Below, in pieces: positions 1 to 6,296 of a stretch of 7,529 nucleotides of DNA. The notes under the pieces are model-generated. The model was not told where the DNA came from and did not search any database. It worked only from the letters and a program-made list of their open reading frames with translations. The stretch is from assembly GCA_033763635.1 (NCBI GenBank), contig JANRKG010000159.1:1-7529 (forward strand), read 5' to 3'. This stretch comes from JANRKG01 sp033763635. Lineage in GTDB: Bacteria; Cyanobacteriota; Cyanobacteriia; GCF-001939115. A program made the translations under genes and the position numbers. Each line of letters begins with the position of its first letter. The first letter of the stretch is position 1.

Positions 1-2471
1 CCCTGAGCAATCAGAGGTTGACAGGCATAAGCCGTCACACCGAATTTGCGGACCCGATCGATTTTAGGGTCTGGAAAATTTTGAATATCCGCGTACACAA
101 TTTGACAGCGTTGTTGCGCGACGATGCCAGAAATTGTTTCATCCATTGCAAGACAGGCAATTTCCTGAGCATCAATATCAGAAACACCTCCATAGGATCT
201 CAAGGACAACGTTTGCTGTTGTTCATTGGAAACATAGTTGAAGTAAAGATCTAACCCAATTGAATCTTTGAGCTTATGAAAAACGGTTTTAACTAAATCA
301 AGGGGTTGGGTGGTAGAAAGTAAATCACGAGTGGTTTCATACAAGAGACGAATATGATCGCTATACTCTTGTAAATCTATTTCTGTACGTTTTCGGTTAC
401 TAATATCTTTAAATAGAAGCGCAACTTTATGATCTCTGGGTCGTTCAATGGGAAACGCATAAACCTCAAACCAGCGACCCATGACTTCAGATCCATTTTC
501 AAAACGAATCGGTTTGCCTGTTAATGCAACGGTGCCGTAAATCTCAAACCAATGCTCTTCTAAATTGGGAAGAAGTTGGCGTGCGGTTTTACCCACAGCG
601 TCCTTCAGACCTGTTTGATTTTCAAAGGCAGGGTTGATTTCCAAAAACCGATAATCGATCGGCTTCTTATTCTCATCGAACAGCATTTGGAGGATGCAAA
701 AGCCGTCTTCCATTGTTTCAAAGAGGGTGCGATAGCGCTCCTCCGATCGCCGCAACGCTTCTTCAATTTGTTTGCGCTCTGTAATATCCAGGGCGACCAG
801 AATAGCGTGGGTTGGGGTTGCCACTTCTCCCGATCGATCAAAAAAGATCTGTTTCCGAACGGTCAGCCATTTTACATTGCCATTGGGCAAAACGATCCGG
901 TGATCCTGAGCAAACCAACCGGGACCAGCGGGATCAATTACTTGTTGAATGATGTGAAAAAGTTCATCGCGATCGTCAGGGTGAAAAGTGGCGTGAATTC
1001 TTTCCCGTGACACCGCTAGTTGATCTGTCGGCAACCCAAACAAAGCAGCCGCTTCAGGGGATAAATCTACCCGATTTGCAGAATAATCAACTCTGGCAAG
1101 GGCAAATCCTGCCACCTGCATCCCCAGGCGTAGCTCCTCCTCGGACTCCCGGAGATCTTGTTCAGCTTGTTTGCGATCGGTAATGTCAATCACGGAGCCA
1201 ATGTAGCCCTGGTACTGCCCATCCGCAGCAAACCAGGGACTCGCAGCATCGATTGCCCAACGGTACTCCCCATCCTGACGACGTAACCGATATTCAAGCC
1301 GAAAGGGTTCAGAATGGGAATTGGCATTCAGGAATGTTTCTATCGCAATCTCAAAATCTTCTGGATGGACCGCATCTAGCCAACCGAGGCCCAATCCTGT
1401 TGCCTCCGTTTGTCCCGTGAAGTCATACCAGCTTTGACTGAGGTACGTGCAGTATCCTGTAGCATCCGTCACCCAAATCATGACTGGAGCATTGTCTGCC
1501 ATATTTCGGAATTGTGCTTCGCTTTGGCGCAGCGCTTCCTCAATTTTGATCCGCTCCGTGATTTCTTCACAAACGGTATTGATGCCAATCACCCGATCGC
1601 CATCTTTCAACGGTAAAAAACTTTCCATCCAAACCCGTTCGACTCCAGGTTGAGCGGGCGTTTCCCCCCGAATCTCCACATTGAGCAGCGGTTCTCCTGT
1701 GGTTAGGATCGGACGTAGCAAGGCTTCAGCCGTATCCGCCATACTGGGAAGTAATTCTCGTACTGTGCGTCCAAGATGCTCCTCAATGGTCAATCCATTG
1801 ATGTCTGCAAGTTGTTGATTAATGCGGATAAATCGCAAATCAGTATCGAGAACATTTAAGCCGATCGGAGCCGATTGATAAATGGTTTCAATTTCTGCCA
1901 GTTGCCGTTGCAGAGTCTCCCGATTGGCTTTCAACTCTGCTTCCAATCGCTCCCGTTCTGTAATATCGACCGTCATACCAATGAGCCGGATGAGTTTTCC
2001 CTCCGCATCAAACAGTGCCCGTCCACTTTCCTCTAAGGTTACGATCTCACCATCAGGACGCACAACCCGATAAGTAGTCTTGTAGGTATTGTTTTCGGGA
2101 GACAGGAGTTGTAATCCGGCAACAAAGCGATCGCGATCTTCGGGATGAATTCGCTGAAAAAAATTCACCCCCGTATCCTGTTCAATAGCTTCTTCTGTTA
2201 ACCCCAAAATTGAACCACAATGGGTCGATCGTTTGACAATATCAGTCGTGGGTTCCCATTCAAAGGTAAACATCTGGGCAACTTCCATTGCCAACTGATT
2301 GCGTTCCTCGCTCTCTCGGAGGGCCGCATTGAGTTGCTCTAGCTGCACCGTGCGTTCGGCAACCCGTTGTTCAAGTTCCTGGTTCACCCGTTGCAGCGTT
2401 GCTAACTGCAAGTGTTCTGCCTGTTCTCGCAGGGTAACTTTCAGGCTGGGAGAATTGCATTTCTGGGACAT
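1..2471 (-). CDS. Multi-PAS/GAF sensory protein, main part (C-terminus beyond window)
   Basis: Cytoplasmic-type signal-sensing protein; I see no membrane segment. The frame is open from the left edge to the TAA at 2541-2543. From the ATG at 2469-2471 it reads a coiled coil (about 2447-2302, VNQELEQRVAERTVQLEQL), then five PAS units: PAS_3-like (about 2300-1945, HPEDRDRF), PAS_4-like (1910-1530, SAPIGLNVLDTDLRFIRIN), PAS_3-like (1527-1137, HPEDFE), PAS (1155-762, HPDDRDE) and PAS (744-370, EINPAFENQTG). A GAF domain starts near 345 (LLYETTRDLLSTTQPLDLV) and is cut by the window. PAS units are joined by near-repeated linkers of the type ITERKQIEEALRRSEER. The output domain (histidine kinase, GGDEF or other) is not visible, so kinase is only the commonest possibility. 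No Shine-Dalgarno motif precedes the ATG; a GTG at 2529-2531, ten bases past the stop, is an alternative restart. This is probably the downstream part of an originally longer gene. Confidence 0.8.
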   Translation of the reverse strand, partial: MSQKCNSPSLKVTLREQAEHLQLATLQRVNQELEQRVAERTVQLEQLNAALRESEERNQLAMEVAQMFTFEWEPTTDIVKRSTHCGSILGLTEEAIEQDTGVNFFQRIHPEDRDRFVAGLQLLSPENNTYKTTYRVVRPDGEIVTLEESGRALFDAEGKLIRLIGMTVDITERERLEAELKANRETLQRQLAEIETIYQSAPIGLNVLDTDLRFIRINQQLADINGLTIEEHLGRTVRELLPSMADTAEALLRPILTTGEPLLNVEIRGETPAQPGVERVWMESFLPLKDGDRVIGINTVCEEITERIKIEEALRQSEAQFRNMADNAPVMIWVTDATGYCTYLSQSWYDFTGQTEATGLGLGWLDAVHPEDFEIAIETFLNANSHSEPFRLEYRLRRQDGEYRWAIDAASPWFAADGQYQGYIGSVIDITDRKQAEQDLRESEEELRLGMQVAGFALARVDYSANRVDLSPEAAALFGLPTDQLAVSRERIHATFHPDDRDELFHIIQQVIDPAGPGWFAQDHRIVLPNGNVKWLTVRKQIFFDRSGEVATPTHAILVALDITERKQIEEALRRSEERYRTLFETMEDGFCILQMLFDENKKPIDYRFLEINPAFENQTGLKDAVGKTARQLLPNLEEHWFEIYGTVALTGKPIRFENGSEVMGRWFEVYAFPIERPRDHKVALLFKDISNRKRTEIDLQEYSDHIRLLYETTRDLLSTTQPLDLVKTVFHKLKDSIGLDLYFNYVSNEQQQTLSLRSYGGVSDIDAQEIACLAMDETISGIVAQQRCQIVYADIQNFPDPKIDRVRKFGVTAYACQPLIAQ

Positions 2472-2540
2472 CTCGATCGCAGAATTTTGTACCTGGTATT
2501 GTCCTGTAATATCCGCAAAGGTTGTTAACACTCCATAGGG

Positions 2541-2912
2541 TTAGGAATTCTCTTCTAGCAAAGGTTCTGTGTTAATAAGCAACCAGATCAATTCTCCGTT
2601 CGGCTGATATAACCCCATCACCACATCAGTACAGCATTGCCCTGTTTGCAGGGCGATTGTTGTGGGATGGGTTTCACTGGGAAAAGGAGAACCATCTGCA
2701 TGAATCGTTTGCCAGGGAGGAAGCACCCGATTCCACTCCCGCAGTTGCGCTAACGTTACCCCCAAAATTCTTTGAGCCGTTGTGTTACAGGCCTGAATCG
2801 TACCGTCCGCCAATTGCAACACAGTTCCACTCTCACGGGGTCGGGGTGACACGGGAAAAGAGGTAGCGCAGTCATTCATAAAGAATATGAAAGCAGGATC
2901 TTCAGGGGGCAA
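2541..2912 (-). pseudogene. N-terminal PAS piece of the same sensor gene, ended by an in-frame TAA
   Basis: A 123-residue PAS_4-like fragment. It shows VLQLADGTIQACN near residue 30, then HADGSPFPSETHP and VVMGLYQPNGELIWLLIN, a layout common in cyanobacterial multi-PAS proteins. The domain should finish with a segment like PYGVLTTFADIT. Exactly that segment follows in the same frame after the TAA at 2541-2543, so the last part of the PAS fold is cut off. A CAA-to-TAA or AAA-to-TAA substitution would explain it. The start is weak: the first usable codon is TTG at 2910-2912, an ATG lies at 2877-2879 (residue 12), and neither has a ribosome binding site. Protein-like reading (VTSPIRLPPEDPAF) extends upstream to a TGA at 2946-2948, so the true N-terminus may also be lost. 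It could be a broken gene, a gene with read-through or restart, or a sequencing error. Confidence 0.65.
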
Positions 2913-3173
2913 CCGAATCGGGGATGTTACTAACTTAACAACTACTCAGCAAAGCAGATTAGGCCGAAAATGCAAGCAAATGCCAGGAAACACTTAAGTA
3001 TTCCCGAAAATAGGGCTATCTTACAGCCTCTTTTACGTCACTTAACACTAACATATCCCTCCCAATCACAAGACTCTTAGACCTATCGTGTACTGACTGT
3101 GCATCCGTCTAAAGTAATACATTAATTTAGAAAAATAATCTGTCTTCCGGTAGAAAAAAAGGATTGCATAGAG

Positions 3174-3199
3174 GTTGGGGGTTCGAATGTTACCCCGAC
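3174..3199. repeat. GC-rich hairpin (7-bp stem)
   Basis: GTTGGGG (3174-3180) pairs with CCCCGAC (3193-3199) around a 12-base loop that contains TTCGAA; one pair is a G.T wobble. Only a loose T-rich stretch (TTTTATT) follows on the plus strand. On the minus strand a run of seven T lies about 13 bases past the stem. It could be a weak terminator or an RNA arm; the role is unknown. Confidence 0.45.
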
Positions 3200-3228
3200 A
3201 AGTTTTATTCTGATGTTCTAGAAACCGT

Positions 3229-3246
3229 GCTTCGACTTCGTTCAGC
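3229..3246. repeat. Single copy of a GCTTCGAC-type cyanobacterial dispersed repeat word
   Basis: The word GCTTCGACTTCGTTCAGC differs by one base from GCTTCGACTTCGCTCAGC, which I recall as part of short palindromic repeats scattered between cyanobacterial genes. Flanking GTG (3227-3229) and CAC (3250-3252) allow a small imperfect hairpin. Recognition is from memory and was not searched. Confidence 0.35.
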
Positions 3247-3265
3247 AATCACTTAGGTACTTTGG

Positions 3266-3540
3266 GACTCGTGTTGAGTGCAGCCCCGCGCCAGACTCAA
3301 TGATGAGAGAGCTAGTTGCCACGTTAACCAACAAAACAACTCCCTTCGTCGGAATAAGCATTAGGGCAGAAGTTGAATCCTCCAGGTTGCTTTGTAATGA
3401 ACAGACAGTGAAAACCTGAGACCTTCATTCGACCACAACGGGAGACATGCAATGAGTAGTGGTCATGCAAGTCATAAAGGAGCCAGGGTTAAACAACGTC
3501 AATCGCTGAAGTCGTCCTAGAGTTGGGTCCAGGTGGTGCC
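3266..3540 (+). ncRNA. Structured RNA-like segment, possible truncated 5' part of a group II intron
   Basis: No protein frame fits, but complementary arms are frequent and nested: TTGAGT (3274-3279) with ACTCAA (3295-3300); CAGGTT (3383-3388) with AACCTG (3413-3418), enclosing TTTGT (3391-3395) with ACAGA (3401-3405); and GACCAC (3431-3436) with GTGGTC (3459-3464). A further pair, CCAAC (3328-3332) with GTCGG (3348-3352), has one mismatch. The word CATGCAA occurs twice (3446-3452, 3464-3470). The overall look, with GACTCG near the left end and GTGAAAACCTGAGACC in the middle, recalls domain I of bacterial/cyanobacterial group II introns. This is memory-based inference. The 5' end lacks a clean GTGYG, and no reverse transcriptase, domain V or 3' splice end follows before the next gene. 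If it is an intron, it is a dead 5' remnant. The alternative is a free small RNA or a leader of the downstream operon. Confidence 0.4.
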
Positions 3541-3581
3541 AATTTCTCTGTCTTTGAATTAATCAAGAGAATGAAATTTCC

Positions 3582-4694
3582 ATGAATCTGCTTGAAGAAG
3601 TTTCTGCCAAATTGGAACGAATGCAAAACACCCTACAACAAGCAGAGGTTGCAGGGATTCGCCTACGGGGAACCGATTGGTTTGCCTGGGCAACCGCAGG
3701 GGCTTCCAATACTGTGTTGTTGGCGGCGGAAACCGGAGTCGCTGAAGTCTTAGTAACGCGATCGGGTGCCTGGATTATCACAGACGAAATTGAGGCACAG
3801 CGGCTCAAGGACGAACAACTCCTGAGTGCTGCCGAGGAGTCTCCTTACAAACTCTTTGTTTACCCCTGGGCGCAAAGTTCCGATCGCGAATCTTTTGTGC
3901 GGGAAGCAACCAATGGCGGAAAAGTGTTGAGCGATCGGCCTTCAAATACATCCCTCGAATTTTCCTTACCTGCATCCTTCATCTATCAACGTCAGGTGTT
4001 ACTGCCCAGCGAATTAGAACGCTATCGCCAGGTCGGGCAACTCGCCAGTGAAGCAATGACCGAAGTATTAACGCAGGCACAACCTACCTGGACGGAATAC
4101 CAACTGGCCGGAGCAGGGGCAGAAGCGATGTGGGCACGGGGATTACATCCTGTTTTGACGTTGGCTTCTGGCGATCGTCGGTTGCCCCTGTATCGCCATC
4201 CCCTGCCTACCGAAGAGCCTTTAGGACGACGGGCCATGCTGGTATTTTGTGCGCGGGGGCAGGGATTAATTGTGAGCTTGACCCGCTTTGTGTATTTCGA
4301 TCGCTTATCGAGTGAAGACCAAAAACTTCACCAAACGATCGCGGAAGTTGAAGCCGTTGCCCTCAATCACTCCCGGCCAGGAACGTCCCTCAATGCGGTT
4401 TACCAGGCTTTAGCAACCGCCTATGAACAGCGGGGGTATCCCTCTGCAATTCGAGAACACCACCAGGGAGGCACAGCGGGCTATGGGGCACGAGAAATCG
4501 TTGCCACCCCTGATACAAAGGGATTGCTTGCTACCAATATGGTCGTCGCCTGGAACCCCAGTATTCCGGGGGCCAAGATCGAAGACACCTTTGCTTTGAC
4601 CTCCGATCCCAGTCTCGAAAATTTAAGTTGTGACCCTCAATTTCCCCATCTTGAAATCGAAGGTCGGCTTCGACCTGTTCCTCTGGAGCGTTGA
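3582..4694 (+). CDS. M24 (Xaa-Pro peptidase/creatinase-fold) family protein, probably not a normal metallopeptidase
   Basis: A 370-residue protein with the two-part layout of M24 proteins: an N-terminal creatinase-like domain (about 1-140) and a C-terminal pita-bread domain (about 145-350). Family landmarks are LPSELERYRQVGQLASEAM (about 141-159), YRHPLPTE (204-211), MLVFCARGQGLIVSLTRF (219-236), EHHQGGTAGYGARE (292-305) and WNPSIPGAKIED (324-335). Active M24 enzymes bind two metals through D, D, H, E, E. Here the Asp-Asp motif region has no Asp (Ser232 sits at the second position), the first Glu is Asn325, and only His293/294 and Glu334 remain. Peptidase activity is therefore doubtful. The start at 3582 is preceded by AAGAGA at 3565-3570, a weak ribosome site. 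The gene stops two bases before galK, which suggests one transcript and perhaps a linked role in sugar metabolism; that link is inference. It has no signal peptide and is likely cytosolic. Confidence 0.85.
   Translation: MNLLEEVSAKLERMQNTLQQAEVAGIRLRGTDWFAWATAGASNTVLLAAETGVAEVLVTRSGAWIITDEIEAQRLKDEQLLSAAEESPYKLFVYPWAQSSDRESFVREATNGGKVLSDRPSNTSLEFSLPASFIYQRQVLLPSELERYRQVGQLASEAMTEVLTQAQPTWTEYQLAGAGAEAMWARGLHPVLTLASGDRRLPLYRHPLPTEEPLGRRAMLVFCARGQGLIVSLTRFVYFDRLSSEDQKLHQTIAEVEAVALNHSRPGTSLNAVYQALATAYEQRGYPSAIREHHQGGTAGYGAREIVATPDTKGLLATNMVVAWNPSIPGAKIEDTFALTSDPSLENLSCDPQFPHLEIEGRLRPVPLER
4685..4688 (+). promoter_or_regulatory. Ribosome binding site of galK, inside the end of the M24 gene
   Basis: GGAG lies eight bases before the ATG at 4697 and within the last codons of the preceding gene. 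It favours ATG 4697 over the in-frame TTG at 4691, which would overlap the upstream stop and sits too close to this motif. Confidence 0.6.
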
Positions 4695-4696
4695 TC

Positions 4697-5773
4697 ATGG
4701 ACTACATCCAAATATTTAATGCAGCCCCCCAAGTTGAAGCAAGTGCCCCCGGGCGGGTAAATTTGTTGGGAGAACACACGGACTATAACGATGGATTTGT
4801 GTTACCCACCGCCATTCCCCAACACACGACGGTAGCGATCGGCCCCAGCCCTAACGATCGCTACCACTTTTATTCTGCGGAATTAGAAGAATGGGTGGAT
4901 GTAGGCCCTGCTGAAGCTGTCCCTAAAGGGTTTGCTCGGTATGTAGACGGTTGCATTCGCGTTTTAGAAAAGGCAGGACACAAAGTTCCTCCCATCAATG
5001 TTTTCATTACTTCTTCCGTCCCGATGGGGGCTGGATTATCCAGCAGTGCAGCGTTAGAAGTCGCCATGTTGCGAGGATTGCGATCGTTTCTCAACCTCGA
5101 TCTGAACGATGTACAAATTGCAAAATTAGGGCAACAGGCTGAAATTCAATATGCTGGCGTGAGTTGTGGCATTCTCGATCAAATGGCATCCAGCCTCGCG
5201 GATACGGAACATTTATTATTTCTGGATACTCGCAATCTCGACTGCCAAATCCTACCCTTCCCCCAGGGTTCAGAGATTGTGGTGATTGATAGTGGAGTAG
5301 CGCGATCGTTGGCAAGCAGTGGCTACAACCTGCGACGGGCAGAATGTGAGGAAGCGGCCCATCAATTGGGAGTTAAGGCGTTACGGGATATCAGCGACCC
5401 CCAGGAAGCCGAGAAATTACCAGATCCCCTCTGCAAACGTGCCCGTCATGTGATCACAGAAAATAATCGAGTCTTGAAGAGCCTCACTGGGATTTCAGCC
5501 GAATCCTTTGGGGAACTCATGAATGCATCCCACACGAGTCTGCGAGAGGATTACGAAGTTTCAGTTCCATCCCTTGATCACTTAGTCGATCTGCTGCAAA
5601 ACACCCCCCATGTATTTGGCGCACGATTAACCGGGGCAGGCTTTGGTGGTGCCTGTGTCGCACTGGTGGCTGCGGGAGCAGGAAAAACGATCGCAGAAAA
5701 AGTTCTCAAGCAATACCAGGATGCGGGAAATCAGGGTCGTATTTTGATTGGGTCATGGATCATGGGTGATTGA
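4697..5773 (+). CDS. galK: Galactokinase (EC 2.7.1.6)
   Basis: GHMP-family kinase of 358 residues that phosphorylates alpha-D-galactose to galactose 1-phosphate with ATP, the first committed step of the Leloir pathway, in the cytosol. Visible motifs: the galactokinase signature PGRVNLLGEHTDY (18-30), with the conserved catalytic Arg20 and sugar-binding Glu/Asp; the ATP-loop PMGAGLSSSAA (109-119); GILDQMASS (158-166), with catalytic base Asp161; GYNLRR (209-214); and the C-terminal GHMP motif ARLTGAGFGGAC (309-320). It is slightly shorter than the usual 380-390 residues but complete at both ends. The start at ATG 4697 is chosen because of the GGAG at 4685-4688. It lies two bases after the M24 gene and is probably co-transcribed with it. 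No galT, galE or galM is in the window. It converges on the PAAR gene with only 18 bases between stops. Confidence 0.96.
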   Translation: MDYIQIFNAAPQVEASAPGRVNLLGEHTDYNDGFVLPTAIPQHTTVAIGPSPNDRYHFYSAELEEWVDVGPAEAVPKGFARYVDGCIRVLEKAGHKVPPINVFITSSVPMGAGLSSSAALEVAMLRGLRSFLNLDLNDVQIAKLGQQAEIQYAGVSCGILDQMASSLADTEHLLFLDTRNLDCQILPFPQGSEIVVIDSGVARSLASSGYNLRRAECEEAAHQLGVKALRDISDPQEAEKLPDPLCKRARHVITENNRVLKSLTGISAESFGELMNASHTSLREDYEVSVPSLDHLVDLLQNTPHVFGARLTGAGFGGACVALVAAGAGKTIAEKVLKQYQDAGNQGRILIGSWIMGD

Positions 5774-5784
5774 CCTATGACCCA
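5749..5784. terminator. Inverted repeat across the galK stop, possible bidirectional terminator
   Basis: TGGGTCAT (5749-5756) is a perfect reverse complement of ATGACCCA (5777-5784). The stem continues with GG (5757-5758) and CC (5774-5775) past a single bulged T. It covers the last codons and stop of galK and lies between two convergent genes, where a shared terminator is expected. No clear T-run follows on either side, so classic intrinsic termination is not proven. Confidence 0.4.
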
Positions 5785-5791
5785 TTCGCCC

Positions 5792-6286
5792 CTAACCAAT
5801 TAATACCGTAGGACATCCACCGACAATTTTATTGGGAGGTCCGACGGCTTCCACGATCGTGTTTCCCATTGTGCAAGCGGGCAAGCCGTTGATGAGAACA
5901 GTGGGGCTACCATCGATGACGACACCGGGGCCATGAGGCGGCAGGGGTAACGGAGTCATACATTTGTGCATATCTGCCCCCATTGCGCTGGCGGCGATCG
6001 TAGTTCCCATTGATGTCGCAACCGTTGATTTCGTTAGTTCTTCTGCGGCTTTGGCAGCGGGCGCACCGGGAGTTCCGGCAGCGGCTAAGGTAGCGGCCTC
6101 TGCTGTTTTGATGGCGATGTCTGCGGCTTGTTTAGCTGCCTGAATCCCAGCCGCAGCGGCAGCGGGAACTCCACGCCAAGCAGGTAACCCCCCAATCAAC
6201 ACATTTGGACTGCCAGGGCTTCCGGTCAACAGGGCAGGAAGCGGGTGGGCAACGGCATCTGTGACGCGGGCGGCTGGTTTTCCCAT
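5792..6286 (-). CDS. PAAR-repeat spike-tip protein
   Basis: Small protein of 164 residues (165 if the first of two tandem ATGs is used) that caps the VgrG-like spike of contractile injection particles with a zinc-held cone. In the 165-residue numbering it begins MGKPAARVTDAVAHPLP, with PAAR-type repeats NVLIGGLPAWRG (29-40), GPGVVIDGSPTVLINGLPAC (120-139) and VGGCPTVLIG (156-165). The tip metal is normally bound by three His and one Cys; His15, His108, His119 and Cys139 are the candidates. An Ala-rich, probably helical insert (about 41-104) splits the PAAR domain, giving a longer protein than a minimal PAAR of about 90-100 residues. No C-terminal toxin extension is present. The second ATG (6286) is preferred because AGGAGG at 6291-6296 is only one base from the first ATG. 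It follows the vgrG-like gene in one operon and looks like the last gene before galK. Confidence 0.9.
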   Translation of the reverse strand: MGKPAARVTDAVAHPLPALLTGSPGSPNVLIGGLPAWRGVPAAAAAGIQAAKQAADIAIKTAEAATLAAAGTPGAPAAKAAEELTKSTVATSMGTTIAASAMGADMHKCMTPLPLPPHGPGVVIDGSPTVLINGLPACTMGNTIVEAVGPPNKIVGGCPTVLIG

Positions 6287-6290
6287 CATT

Positions 6291-6296
6291 CCTCCT
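6291..6296 (-). promoter_or_regulatory. Ribosome binding site of the PAAR gene overlapping the vgrG stop
   Basis: AGGAGG on the minus strand includes the last two bases of the vgrG TAG (6295-6297). It stands four bases before ATG 6286 but only one base before ATG 6289, so it decides for 6286. The arrangement suggests translational coupling between spike and tip. Confidence 0.75.

Larger units (their letters stand above)
2913..3265. other. Non-coding spacer upstream of the sensor gene
   Basis: No convincing gene is seen here. A 60-codon minus-strand frame at 3066-3248 resembles no family I know and begins in a repeat-like word. AT-rich stretches (3116-3140) could hold promoters, but no clear -35/-10 pair at proper spacing was found on either strand. 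The notable contents are the hairpin at 3174-3199 and the repeat copy at 3229-3246. The spacer should contain the promoter of the minus-strand sensor gene. Confidence 0.5.

Noticed and set aside
576..1010. 144-codon plus-strand frame
   Set aside because: It lies opposite the well-supported multi-PAS reading frame and has no recognisable domain.
2299..2538. 79-codon plus-strand frame opposite the coiled coil
   Set aside because: Its Ser/Arg/Cys-rich composition is typical of an antisense shadow of a Glu/Gln/Leu-rich coiled coil.
3140..3200. Possible tRNA 3' half (GGGGGTTCGAAT looks like a T-arm)
   Set aside because: The T-stem does not close after the loop, no acceptor partner lies at the right distance upstream, and no D or anticodon arm is visible.
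3066..3248. 60-codon minus-strand frame
   Set aside because: It has no family resemblance or ribosome site, and its first codons derive from the repeat-like word; probably chance.
4691..4696. TTG start for galK two codons upstream
   Set aside because: It overlaps the previous stop codon and leaves only two bases after the GGAG motif; ATG 4697 is better placed.
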